A stretch of 64,000 bases of DNA from NCBI GenBank assembly GCA_009746045.1, contig RPFO01000392.1, forward strand, positions 331,145-395,144, given 5' to 3'. Positions 34,540 to 44,720 of this stretch are shown one piece after another. Source of the stretch: Mesostigma viride (taxonomy: Eukaryota > Streptophyta > Mesostigmatophyceae > Mesostigmatales > Mesostigmataceae). Within the stretch, counting starts at the first letter, position 1. Every line of letters begins with the position of its first letter. The notes under the pieces were generated by a model, which saw only the letters and a program-made list of their open reading frames with translations, was not told the origin of the DNA and did no database searches. The translations under genes and the position numbers were made by a program.

Positions 34540-35410
34540 GCAAAGGCAAAAATCCGGCCGGAGTGACAGCACTTTTAAATGTGAGGTGGGAACCAAAGGC
34601 CCGCGTATGCCAGAATAGCGCCCGCGTGTGCAAACCCGCGGGAGGCACACCAGACAGCTCCCCTAGGGTAGCGTGATGCTGTTTAGATAGATGCTTGTAG
34701 TTAGCGATGATATTAGATAGATGTTGTAGGTAGCTGATGTAGATAGATTAGACCGGTAGGACTGTTTGCACCCATCCATCAATCCATCGGGGTTAATGCT
34801 CCATGACTCCCCAACGGGAGCACGAGTCTAATTAATAAATTAATTAATGCCAGAATACATCGTGTTAATTGCTGCAGCGACGCGACGATGTGGACAACGA
34901 ATCCAGTGCCAAACTCGGAACGGCCGCAAAGGAGATCTGGCATCAAAGGGTTCAGATGTGCGGAGATACTACGCGATCCAGCCGGTCCACGACCTGTTTG
35001 TAGAGCTTGTGCATGTTTATTCATGCATGTACACCTAAATATGGCGCAACATGTGTGCACACACGTGCATATGGTGTTAGCTGACCTACCATGATGAAGG
35101 TGCGCACCTTGAATCCTTGATTGTACAGTGCATTTGCACCATGTGTACATGACATACATACCTTGCAGATGTATTTAATTTAGTTGTCTCACTTAGTGTA
35201 CCTTGCGCCATCTGGACATATGCGCGCCTCATACCAGTAGGGGTTTCGCCATGCTATGCCATGCAGCCACGAGCCACGAGGTTGCCATGGCTGTCGGAGC
35301 TCATAACTTTCACGTTTGAGCACCGAATTCAGCTGTGAATATCACAATCGCTTCGTCTTTCTTAGACGCACATGCTGATATAATTTTCCGAAGCTATAAC
35401 GCACTATACG
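34540..35410. other. Spacer and 5' region of ORF1-like element
   Basis: No gene is seen. A diverged copy of the CCCATCCATC...CTCCCCAACGGGAG tail followed by TAATTAAT repeats lies at about 34768-34850. The part next to 35411 may be the 5' untranslated region of the ORF1-like element, whose left end I cannot place. Confidence 0.4.
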
Positions 35411-36811
35411 ATGAGCAAACGCCTCTCGACGCAACGCAGCCTGGCGGCTGCGCTCAGCAATGAAAATACGTCTGCAGCCCCGGCTGCAGCTTCGCCAACC
35501 GGCCCAGAAGGCAGCGGCGCCACTAGCCAAGCTCTAGTGGTCGCCCAGCCCCCTGCTGAGCCCGCCTCGCCCGCAGCGTCGCCTGAACCCAAGCGCAGTC
35601 GCTCTGCCGAGCCGAGTTGGACAGAGCTCGACTTTGTCGCCGAAGCCAGCCAGCCCGGCTTCCTTGACACGCTTAACCCGGAACGCATCCTGGTCTGCGT
35701 GTTTTATGGAACGCACGCCTCGCTTCTTGCACTATGCAAGCAGCTCTTCAACCAAGGTCGCCTCTTTGACCCTCGCTGGGTTCGTCTCGCCTCTTTCGAC
35801 ATCATTCCCAGCCTCCACCGCCCCTTCCTCCAGCAATTCGCTCTCTTTTCCCTCCTTGGACGCTCCATCGGGGAGCTTTGGCCCCCCAAGCCTCTCACCA
35901 CCACCTTAACCGAATCCTCCCTCCGCTCACTCCTTAAGGAGGTCCTCGAGGAGCACGTGGACCCCATTGCTGCAGATGTGGCGGCCATCGGCGGCACGCT
36001 GACTGCCGAGCTTCCCCTCCTTTCCACCGCCACCTCCACCATCTCCACCGCCACCTCCACCCTCCTCGCCTCCTCCACCGCCACCACCTCCACCTCCGAC
36101 GCCATCACCGCCCAGCTCCGTGACATCGACCAGCGTCTTAAGGACAACGCCATCGCTATCGAGGTTCTGCAGAACACGGCAGGCCTCACCGCCCAGGCGG
36201 TGAAGGACATTGCCGCCAAGCCAGCCCCGGCTGGCCTGGCCGGCGATGCTCCTCCCATCACCACCTGGGCGGACATGCTTAAGCAACATACCACCTCCAC
36301 CACCTCCGCCGTCGCAGCCCAGCTCCAACGGCAGACGCTTGACCTCCGCGAGGAGGCCGAGCTCGCCCAGCGCAGCCTCAACGTCATTGTCAAGAACTTC
36401 ACCATGGAGGAAGGTGAGACTTCCGAGAAGCTTTTGCGTGCGTTTGAGCGAGAAATCCTTGGTCGCATGGGCCTTATCGGTGAGATCGCGCTGGCCGCCC
36501 ACCGCCTTCCCCGCGCACGGGGTAAGGCAGGGCCGCCCCCGCTCCTTCTCACCTTTAAGACCCCGGCGGACAAGATTTCTTTTCTCAGACGCCGCAAGCG
36601 GCTCGAGAAGACTCTCTTCACCCTTGATGACGACCTGACCCTGGCGCAGCAACAACGGCGACGGGAGCTATGGCCGACCTACCTCCAGCTCCGGCAGACC
36701 AAGGCGGGCCAGCCGGTGTACTGGAAGGGGGCGGCCATCTACGTCGGCCACAAGCCCTGGCAGGCGACCCCCCCCCCCGCGGCCCCAGCGACTCCAGACG
36801 CCCCAGCTTAG
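35411..36811 (+). CDS. LINE ORF1-type RNA-binding protein, intact
   Basis: This 466-residue frame starts with an ATG and is intact. By analogy with L1 ORF1p it would bind and chaperone retrotransposon RNA. The N-terminus (1-75) is Ala/Pro/Ser-rich with a basic patch PKRSR. A folded region of unknown type covers about 75-165. A Thr/Ser/Ala-rich heptad segment follows, then ADMLKQ. The C-terminal RRM-like domain begins at RSLNVIVKNF and runs through AHRLPRARGK, PPLLLTFKTPADKISFLRRR and a closing QPVYWKGAAIYVG. That order (RRM strand, H-R-x-G/P-R-x-R loop, basic C-terminal domain) is the Transposase_22 pattern. No ORF2 follows: the piggyBac element begins 100 bp downstream and past it only a tail-like repeat is seen. 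It may be an ORF1-only (half-LINE) element or a domesticated gene. Confidence 0.7.
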   Translation: MSKRLSTQRSLAAALSNENTSAAPAAASPTGPEGSGATSQALVVAQPPAEPASPAASPEPKRSRSAEPSWTELDFVAEASQPGFLDTLNPERILVCVFYGTHASLLALCKQLFNQGRLFDPRWVRLASFDIIPSLHRPFLQQFALFSLLGRSIGELWPPKPLTTTLTESSLRSLLKEVLEEHVDPIAADVAAIGGTLTAELPLLSTATSTISTATSTLLASSTATTSTSDAITAQLRDIDQRLKDNAIAIEVLQNTAGLTAQAVKDIAAKPAPAGLAGDAPPITTWADMLKQHTTSTTSAVAAQLQRQTLDLREEAELAQRSLNVIVKNFTMEEGETSEKLLRAFEREILGRMGLIGEIALAAHRLPRARGKAGPPPLLLTFKTPADKISFLRRRKRLEKTLFTLDDDLTLAQQQRRRELWPTYLQLRQTKAGQPVYWKGAAIYVGHKPWQATPPPAAPATPDAPA

Positions 36812-36910
36812 GGGAATACAGCAGTAGTAGTGCAGAATAGATAGACCGTGGCCATGTACATGTACGCCTCCTAGAGGCACTATCCTAGCTAAGCCACGCG
36901 CTTTCCTTAA

Positions 36911-39900
36911 CCCTTAATTTGTACTGAGTCCGTTTTCGTGGCTCCAGTTGAAGTCCTACCACTCTAACGGACTGAGTTTGTGGCAGAACCAGGCGCCGCG
37001 CCAAAAATAATTCAACGGTCAAACCTGGTCCAATCGATAGATCTAGACGTACTCTATGCCTGGGTCTATTCAGACCGTACTTTGGACAATTGGCCAGGGA
37101 GTTATGATCTGGCAAACCCAGGGGGGTACCCTGGTCCTGGGGTACTTTCGGCGGGAAAAAAATGCGCGTTTTTTGCCAAAAGACGTGCACGACGACGAAG
37201 ACGACGTCTGACCTCGGCAGACATGGCGTCGCCTACTGGCCAGCTGCTGGCCACATTTCGACTGAAACTTGGATTTAAGGTGGCAGTGCCTCCGGCCTTC
37301 TTCGGAGAGCCGTGGGCAGTGCAAGAATATGGTGAGAATCATGCGCATTATCGCCTAGACGGCCATGTAGCGGAGGTGACACGCGATAAAAAGCAGGGAT
37401 GGTGCAAATTTGTCGACGATCCATGCAAATATAAGTTGACAAAAGAGCAGATTTTTCAGTTCAGGAAGGTAGGAGAGACCTCTAGGCCTGCGGAGGACGA
37501 GGTAGAGGAGGAAGGGGATGCAGGCAGCGATGGGCAGGAAGGTGGGAGCGCAGGTGACGGTCCAGATGCCTCGGAGCCGGCATCGGAGCCGGACAGCGAT
37601 GACGAGCAGGATAGCGAGGATATTTCCTCCTCCCCGCCCAAGAAACGTGCCAAGCGTCGTGCAGGCAACCCGAGGAGGACGCCTGCAACCGGCAGAGTGC
37701 CAAAAAGGCGTCTGCAGCGGCTGCCCCCTCCGGATCAGCCCGACTCCGAGCCCAGCGACTCTTCTGATGACGACGACATCGTTCCCGAGCTTGTGGACAG
37801 CGATGCTGAGTCGGAAGATGCGGGGGATGATGATCCGGATGGTGGCGACGATGGCGGGGATGAGTGGGTGTTCGGCACTGGCAAGCCGGATCCTGCAGAA
37901 CTGCCCCGAGTGCCGCATGGTGCGCCGTTTGACAGTGAGCGCAAGGCGATGTATCAAAACATCCCGGGTGTTCCTTACCGGTTTTCTCCTCTCGACCTGT
38001 TCCTGCTGTTCTGGCAGCCTGGCCCTGTGCTGGAGCGCATTGTCAAGGAGACAAACCGCTATGCCGAGGAGAAGCAGCGCACGGCATCTGCTGGGGCACG
38101 GGAGTGGTCGCCTCTTTCCATGAACGAGCTGGGCAAGTGGCTGGGCATCCTCTTGACCATGTCACTCGTGAGCATGCCTGCCAGGGGGGATTATTTTTCT
38201 GGCCAACCACTTGGTGCTGCTCATGCTGCCAACCTGCAGCACGTGATGCCCCTGCTGCGCTTCCAGCAGATTACACGCTTCTTGCACTTCCGGGACTCTG
38301 CTGAGCGCCCCGCCAACACGCTGACACGCGAGTGGCGACTGTGGCAGTTCTTGTGGCTGGAGGACATCTTGAACGACGCCTACAAGAAGTACTTCATCCC
38401 GGGTAGCGCGGCTGCCATTGACGAGAGGAGCATCGCGTCCAGGCACAAGCTGTGCCCAATACGGTGCTTCAACCCGAGCAAGCCTGCCCCCTTCCACGTG
38501 AAGCAGTATTGCCTGAACGACTGGCCCACCGGCTACCTGTACCATGCCAACACGTACGACAAGCTGGCCCAGGTCAACCATACCTTCCACGTGGTGAATG
38601 AGCTTGCCAGCACGTTGCCACACGGGGTCCACATGGCCATGGACCGGTTCTACACCGGCCGTGAGGTGATTGAGGCGTGCCACCGCATGGGCCACCGCGT
38701 GGTGGGCACAGTGCTCCCCAACCGTCGTGGCCTCCCCTTCACCGAGGTCAAGCGCCTCGTGCCCCGCAGGCCAGCCCAGGGGGACTACGCATGGGCTGTC
38801 AAGCGTGATGGGCTGACCTTGGCCGCCTGGCAGGACCGCAAGCTCGTGTGGGTGCTGGCCAAGGGCATCCCCCTTGAGGAGGAGATGGTCAGCCGCCATG
38901 GCGGCCGCGACGAGCGCGTCATGGTCACTGCCCCCTCGCTCATTCCCGCGTACTGGAGCTGCTACAAGGCAGTGGACAAGTTTGACCAGCTCGCCAGCAA
39001 CTACGACCTGCAGAAGGCCCTTGTCTCGCGGGTGTGGTGGCACCGGGTCGCCACGGGGCACCTGGCCAACGCGGTCGGCAACGCCTACATCCTGCAGACT
39101 CTCACCCGCGCCAACCGCCCTGACTGCCTCTCCCACGTGGGGTTCCTCAGCTTGCTCTCACAGCAGCTGGTGAACAATCAGTGGCATGGCGCCCGGCTGG
39201 ACATCGACCGCATCGCGGAGGCCCACCAGCCTGGGCTGGACGGGCGTTTCAGCGGCACCCACTTCGTGCCCGAGCGCATTCCGTGGACGGAGCAGGCGCA
39301 ATGCGTGGTATGCGCCACCATCCCCGAGCGCAAGCGCACCAACTTCTGGTGCAAGGACTGCGACCAGGCACTGTGCTTGGGCGCGTGCTGGAACGTGTTC
39401 CACGCAGGGCCTGTCACCGCGCTCGACGATGACGGGCGCCGCCAGCGTGCCATGCAGCCCCTGTCAGCCCGCAGCCCGGCTGGCCGCGCGTGGGCTGAGG
39501 CCAATGGCCGCACGACCCGCACGCTGGCAGCTGGCACCCAGCTGACAGGACCTCGTAGGAGGCAGTTTCTGCGCACCCAGAGGCGCAATCCGTAGTTTGG
39601 CACATAGCCAGGTAGCCTTGACAGTTAGCTACACCCTTGGCTAGTCATGCGCTACCGCGCGCGCGCTAGTGCCATTTTGGCCCCTTGCGGCATGTTGGCA
39701 TGTGTTATATGGCATGGTCTCTTGTTTTATCACCTAGGTATGGTGCATTATGCCCATTTGGGCATCCCTTGAACATTGTTTTATGCCAACTGGAATAAAG
39801 TTTTGTGTTGTTATGCTACCATTTATACCCCTGCCAACTGGCACCGTTATAACGGTGCCAGCTGGCTTCGGCCATTTGGTAGCTAGTGTTCACAGTTTTG

Positions 39901-40236
39901 TGACATATCATGTTGCCAATGCATTGATGGCATGTCTGTGATTATATTTAACTCCCCTCAAAAGGCCAGGGCCAACAGATTTGAATAAATGGTCCATAAT
40001 GCATTATATGTGTCTCGAACCCCGTGTGCATCGTACCCCCCTGAGGGGGGTGCTATTTATAGCAGGTGTAGGGCATGGATATGTGACCAACCAAATTTCC
40101 TAAACATTATTTGATATAAAAGCATGCTTGGTTCCAAGGGTGGGCCAGAAAATGTTATTTGGCTAGTTACCGCCACTGCCACAAAGATACCCAAACTCAG
40201 TCCGTTCTGGCGGTTCCAGTTGACACAATTGAAGGG
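36911..40236 (+). mobile_element. piggyBac-superfamily DNA transposon, apparently complete
   Basis: The element is 3326 bp. TTAA flanks it at 36907-36910 and 40237-40240, the duplication typical of piggyBac. The termini CCCTTAATTTGT and (reverse complement) CCCTTCAATTGT form imperfect inverted repeats (10 of 12). Subterminal ACTGAGTCCGTT and AACGGACTGAG occur inside the left end (36925 and 36968) and AACTCAGTCCGTT inside the right end (40194). One uninterrupted transposase frame lies inside. It sits about 100 bp downstream of the ORF1-like stop codon. Confidence 0.92.
37223..39595 (+). CDS. piggyBac transposase
   Basis: From the ATG at 37223 the frame gives 790 residues and is unbroken. It is open further upstream to 36980 but without ATG. 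The enzyme excises and inserts DNA at TTAA in the nucleus. The N-terminal ~230 residues are acidic, with basic KKRAKRR-type patches. The DDE core follows (YRFSPLDLFLLFW onward). The catalytic aspartates are readable as D400 (AAIDERS), D474 (MAMDRFYTG) and D585 (KAVDKFDQ), with spacing like that of the family. WWHRVATGHLANAVGNAYIL matches the conserved helix after the third Asp. The C-terminus has the cysteine-rich finger CVVC...CKDCDQALCLGACWNVFH that in piggyBac binds the element ends. All key residues are present, so activity is plausible. A long 13-residue loop variant, KPAPFHVKQYC, replaces the usual KPHKWGIK form. Confidence 0.93.
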   Translation: MASPTGQLLATFRLKLGFKVAVPPAFFGEPWAVQEYGENHAHYRLDGHVAEVTRDKKQGWCKFVDDPCKYKLTKEQIFQFRKVGETSRPAEDEVEEEGDAGSDGQEGGSAGDGPDASEPASEPDSDDEQDSEDISSSPPKKRAKRRAGNPRRTPATGRVPKRRLQRLPPPDQPDSEPSDSSDDDDIVPELVDSDAESEDAGDDDPDGGDDGGDEWVFGTGKPDPAELPRVPHGAPFDSERKAMYQNIPGVPYRFSPLDLFLLFWQPGPVLERIVKETNRYAEEKQRTASAGAREWSPLSMNELGKWLGILLTMSLVSMPARGDYFSGQPLGAAHAANLQHVMPLLRFQQITRFLHFRDSAERPANTLTREWRLWQFLWLEDILNDAYKKYFIPGSAAAIDERSIASRHKLCPIRCFNPSKPAPFHVKQYCLNDWPTGYLYHANTYDKLAQVNHTFHVVNELASTLPHGVHMAMDRFYTGREVIEACHRMGHRVVGTVLPNRRGLPFTEVKRLVPRRPAQGDYAWAVKRDGLTLAAWQDRKLVWVLAKGIPLEEEMVSRHGGRDERVMVTAPSLIPAYWSCYKAVDKFDQLASNYDLQKALVSRVWWHRVATGHLANAVGNAYILQTLTRANRPDCLSHVGFLSLLSQQLVNNQWHGARLDIDRIAEAHQPGLDGRFSGTHFVPERIPWTEQAQCVVCATIPERKRTNFWCKDCDQALCLGACWNVFHAGPVTALDDDGRRQRAMQPLSARSPAGRAWAEANGRTTRTLAAGTQLTGPRRRQFLRTQRRNP

Positions 40237-40240
40237 TTAA

Positions 40241-40712
40241 TCATGTACATGTGTGCCTATGATGAGCCACACCCCAGATGATGCCTAGCTTTATTTAGTT
40301 ATGTTGTGCCCATGCAGGGAGTAACTCTCTGCTGAGACGCCATGCCCTAGCTTCTTTGTATAGCTATGCTGCTCTTCCCCCCCATGACAGGCTCCCCCTT
40401 CGCTGGGCATAGCTTGAAGATCATGGGGATGCAAGTGCCCTGGTGCACCTAGAGCAAGGGTCCTTTACATCCCCACCCTTGCAGGAAGTAGCTTAGGATG
40501 TATGATAGGCCATATGCCCCCCTCTCAAGGGCTGTGTGCTACATATACTCCCAACGGAGTTATGTTACAATTCAATTCAATTCAATACCAGTAGCTTAGA
40601 ATGTATGATAGGCCATATGCCCCTTACCGGGCTATGTGCTACATATACTCCCAACGGAGTTATGTTACAATTCAATTCAATTCAATTCAATTCAATTCAA
40701 TTCAATCCCAGT
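40241..40712. repeat. Retroelement-like 3' tail, duplicated, ending in (CAATT)n
   Basis: A ~100-bp segment (AGTAGCTTAG, ATGATAGGCCATATG, CTACATATACTCCCAACGG, AGTTATGTTACAATT) is present twice, at 40487-40590 and 40591-40710. Each copy ends in repeated CAATT. The form is that of a non-LTR 3' end with a microsatellite tail, and it could be the 3' end of the ORF1-only element interrupted by the piggyBac insertion. Confidence 0.5.
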
Positions 40713-41581
40713 AGCCCGGGTGGGTGGGTGGGTGGGTGGGTGGGTGGGTGGGTGGGTGGGTGGGTGGGTGGGTGGGTGGGTGGGTGGGTGGGTGGGTGGG
40801 TGGGTGGGTGGGTGGGTGGGTGGGTGGGTGGGTGGGTGGGTGGGTGGGTGGGTGGGTGGGTCGCTAGGCCGCTAGGTCGCTGGGTCGCTGGGTCGCTAGC
40901 TGGGTCGCTGGGTCGCTAGGTCGCTAGGTCGCTAGGTCGCTAGGTCGCTAGGTCGCTAGGTCGCTAGGTCGCTAGGTCGCTAGGTCGCTCGGTCGCTCGG
41001 TCGCTCGGTCGCTCGGTCGCTCGGTCGCTCGGTCGCTCGGTCGCTCGGTCGCTCGGTCGCTAGGTCGCTAGGTTGCTAAGTCGCTCGGTCGCTCGGTCGC
41101 TCGGTCGCTAGGTCGCTAGGTCGCTAGGTCGCGGGGGGGGGGGAGGGAGGGAGGGAGGGAGGGAGGGAGGGAGGAGGGAGGGAGGGAGGGAGGGAGGGAG
41201 GGAGGGAGGGAGGGAGGAGGGAGGGAGGGAGGGAGGGAGGGAGGGAGGGAGGGAGGGAGGGAGGGAGGGAGGGAGGGAGGGAGGGAGGAGGGAGGAGGGA
41301 GGGAGGGAGGGAGGGAGGGAGGGAGGGAGGGAGGAGGGAGGGAGGGAGGGAGGGAGGGAGGGAGGAGGGAGGAGGAGGGAGGGAGGGAGGGAGGGAGGGA
41401 GGGAGGGAGGGAGGGAGGGAGGGAGGGAGGGAGGGAGGAGGGAGGGAGGGAGGAGGGAGGGAGGGAGGGAGGAGGAGGGAGGGAGGGAGGGAGGGAGGAG
41501 GAGGGAGGGAGGGAGGGAGGGAGGGAGGGAGGGAGGGAGGAGGAGGGAGGGAGGGAGGGAGGGAGGGAGGGAGGGAGGGAG
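40713..41581. repeat. Compound microsatellite: (GGGT)n, (GGTCGCTA/C)n, (GGGA)n
   Basis: GGGT repeats run to 40860, octamer repeats GGTCGCTA and then GGTCGCTC to about 41130, and GGGA with occasional GGA to 41581. The G-rich strand is the plus strand throughout. Pro/Ser/Leu-rich frames on the minus strand are by-products. Confidence 0.95.
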
Positions 41582-43479
41582 GACGTCTTGGCAGCTGCCG
41601 GTCTGACTCATGAAATGTCTGGGCATGCCTGCTTTCATCCTGCACTCACACTCCCATGCCCCCCCTGAAGCTCCACCTGGGATACCATCACATCATGCAT
41701 ACGTGTGCCCACGCTAACCAGTATGTGCCATCATAGCTGCCACGCCACCATCCTAGCTGCCAGAGCGTGAACTAAAGCACAGCGAGCCTCTCCGTGCACC
41801 AGCCACCAACTTATCTACCTCCCACAGCAGCTCTCCTTCCGCACATAAAGAAATGCTAACACCCTTCGTAGTAACAATATATTACTTACGCTGTAGAGCG
41901 TCAGAGCAGGGAAGTTAATATCGGTCGCTCACTCGTTGAGAGCGACAACATGACAATGTTGAGAAGGCAGGGGTATCCCACACCCGAATACCCCCGAGCG
42001 GCTGGCAACAGCTCGTCCACCAGCCGACAAATGGCTACACCGTGATTGTTCATAGGGGGATGTGTTGCCATGATGGCCGCAGTGATAAAGAGACCCTGGA
42101 TAGACGGCAGATTCTGGCAAGCAGTTGTATCTGGGCGGAAAACTGCCGCTACTTGGAAACTTAGCCCTACAATTGCGGCCAGCTAGTGATTGTGAACAAG
42201 TTCAGGCATCCACCTTCGAACGACACGCGCCAGAAGCTGACGTGGGGTGCTCATTCAGTAAGAAAGCATGCAATGGCCATGCACCGCACTTAGCCATCAC
42301 CTAAATTAGCCGTATGCCATGGGTTCCCGGTTGAGCATCGAGCAAGGTTACCCATGCGCCCACTAAACGGCAGACAAGCGTTTAAGAGATCCGACTCCTC
42401 CGCAATGCTGGCGGAAAACGTTGTTTTTTTTTCTCGACGCATGCACCCGACTTCTTCCTTGTATTTTGGAAACCTAGGGCTTAATTTATGGTCGCCGAGC
42501 TAAATCCGGGGCTTTTTCGGCTTGTCCGCGCGGTCAGCCGCGTTGCGCTGAAATTCTGATGTATCCTATCCTTGACCTTCGTACTGTCTGGCGTGCCGTG
42601 ATTGCTCATGCAGCTGAGAAATCGAAAAAGCCTATTTAGGCCTGCCGACTGCCGTTATGCCTACATAATCATGTCCAGATGCAGCAGCTTGGGCTACTCT
42701 AAGGAACCTTCAACTTCGCCACATTTTCCCTGTCACGTACTCGCTGCCCAAATCCGACCTGCATGTGCATTCGCATTACCGGCGCATCCATTCCCGGTTC
42801 CCACCGGCATGGCAATTTGGCAATGATGGCATGCTATGGCATGCATGCCTGGCATACATATCGTGTATCATATTAGATTGTCAGAGGCAGAATTGTTCCT
42901 TCTCACCTGTTTGCCACCCCCATAAGGTCGGACCAGCCTATGGATCCACTATTAATAACCCTGTCGGACCACCGGCGCGGGAATAAACTCAACTCAACTC
43001 AACTCGGGCAGAATCGGCACAATAACTTTAAAGCATATTAGCAAAAAAATGAAAAGTCAGTTTGGTACCATACCGGACCATGACTGATGACGCTTGACAG
43101 TGATGAGATGACGCTCCAGATTGTCGGCGGCTAACGTTTTAACTTTTTTCATTTTGCCTTCGTATATATCCCTACATGTAAAGACCATTCTGTAGGCATC
43201 AGGACTCTCCCGGAGGTTGGAGGTTGCCAGGTTGGAGGCTTGGAGCATCTGCCAGCAGGAGGCCCTCTCGCCCAGTCGGACCACCGGCGCGGGAATAAAC
43301 TCATCTGAACTCAACTGGCCCAGTGGCCCTGGCCTTCCGCCGCGCTTCTAACTAAATATTACTAGTAACAAGCTTAAGGGGGGGGGGATGCTTCGCATCC
43401 CCCCCAAAAGAAGGCGCAAAGCCGACCGTAACTCTAGTAGTCGAGTTTCGATCCGTCCGCCGACACATGGCAACTCGAT
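41582..43479. other. Intergenic, two copies of a retroelement-like tail
   Basis: No gene is recognised. A 29-bp string running through GTCGGACCACCGGCGCGGG and AATAAACTCA is present at 42963 and 43275, in the first case followed by four ACTCA pentamers. This looks like the 3' terminus of a non-LTR element with an ACTCA tail. A run of ten G at 43378 pairs with CCCCCC at 43398 in a short hairpin (GGGGATGC...GCATCCCC). Confidence 0.45.
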
Positions 43480-43559
43480 TCAAGTCAACTGAAGCTTATG
43501 AAGGGGGCTGAAAAAAGGAAAAGGTCGGGAGACAAATAACGACACCCTGTGTGGGCCTG

Positions 43560-44403
43560 TAACACCGCAGTCCGTCCGCCCTTCCCAGTTTCCACCCACC
43601 CGGAGGCCATTTGCCGCCTCAGTGAGACGCCCCGCCCCAGGCGAGGTCGCAACCCCCCCCCCCCTCAGCAAGCCGATGGTCTTTACATGTATTGAGGTCG
43701 CAATGAGGCCCCCCACCCTCCTGAGCGAGACGACGCCAGAGTCTGCGGGATCCCCCCCACTCACCCACCCGGAGGTTCCCCCCCCCTCCCCCTCAGCCAT
43801 GATACGCCCCCCCGCCGACCGGCCCAGGAAAAGTACGAAGATCCGCCACAGGATGCCTCCCCGCTTGAGTGAGACGGCGAGGTCGCAAGGCCCCCCGCCC
43901 TCCTCAGCGAAACGCCAGAGTCTGCGGGATCCCCCGCCCCCCTCGCCCCCCACCCACCCGGAGGTCGGTACCCCCCCCCCCCCCCGCTCTCCCCCCTCAG
44001 CCGGCCGGCATGATGCGCCCCCCGCCCCCCCCGAAAAGGCGTGGCGCGAAGGATAGGCGTCGACCACGAGGACCCCTGAAAAAGACCGGAAAAGTATGAA
44101 GATCCGCCACAGGATGCCTCCCCGCCTGAGTGAGACGGCGAGGTCGCAAGGCCCCCGCGCCCCCCACCCGCCACCCGGAGGTTCCCCCGCCTCCCCCCCC
44201 GAGGACATTAAGACGGTCCGCCCCGGCCGGGCGAGGTCGCAGGGCTCCCCGCCCTCCTGAGTGAGCAAGACGCCAGAGTCTGCGGGATCCCCCGCCCCCC
44301 CGCTCCCCCACCCACCCGGAGTTCCCCCCCCCCCCCCCCCCCCCCCCCCCGCGCCCCCTTCCCCCACCCCCCGCCCCCCCGCCCCCACCCACCCGGAGTT
44401 CCT

Positions 44404-44434
<31 letters not shown>

Positions 44435-44720
44435 CCTTCCCCCCCCCCCCCTGCCCCCCCGCCCCACCCACCCGGAGTTCCTCCCCCCGCCCCCCCCACC
44501 CACCCGGAGCTCCTCCCCCCCCCCCCCCCCCCCCCCCCCCCGCGCCCCCTTCCCCCACCCCCCGCCCCCCCCGCCCCCCCACCCACCCGGAGTTCCTCCC
44601 CCCCCCCCCCGCCGCCCCCCCCCCTCCCCTTCCCCCAACCCCCTGCCCCCCCCGCCCCACCCACCCGGAGTTCCTCCCCCCCGCCCCCCCGCCCCTCCCG
44701 CCCCCCCGCGGTTTTCGCAA
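43560..44720. repeat. Poly-C-rich degenerate tandem repeat
   Basis: Blocks beginning CACCCGGAGTTCC or CACCCGGAGGT are separated by runs of C up to 25 long. Larger units contain GTCTGCGGGATCCCCC and AGATCCGCCACAGGATGCC, shared with the satellite to the right. Gly-rich minus-strand and Pro-rich plus-strand frames of up to 430 codons here are artefacts of the C runs. Confidence 0.85.

Noticed and set aside
41108-41645. Pro/Ser/Leu-rich minus-strand frames of about 175 codons
   Set aside because: Generated by the (GGGA)n tract.
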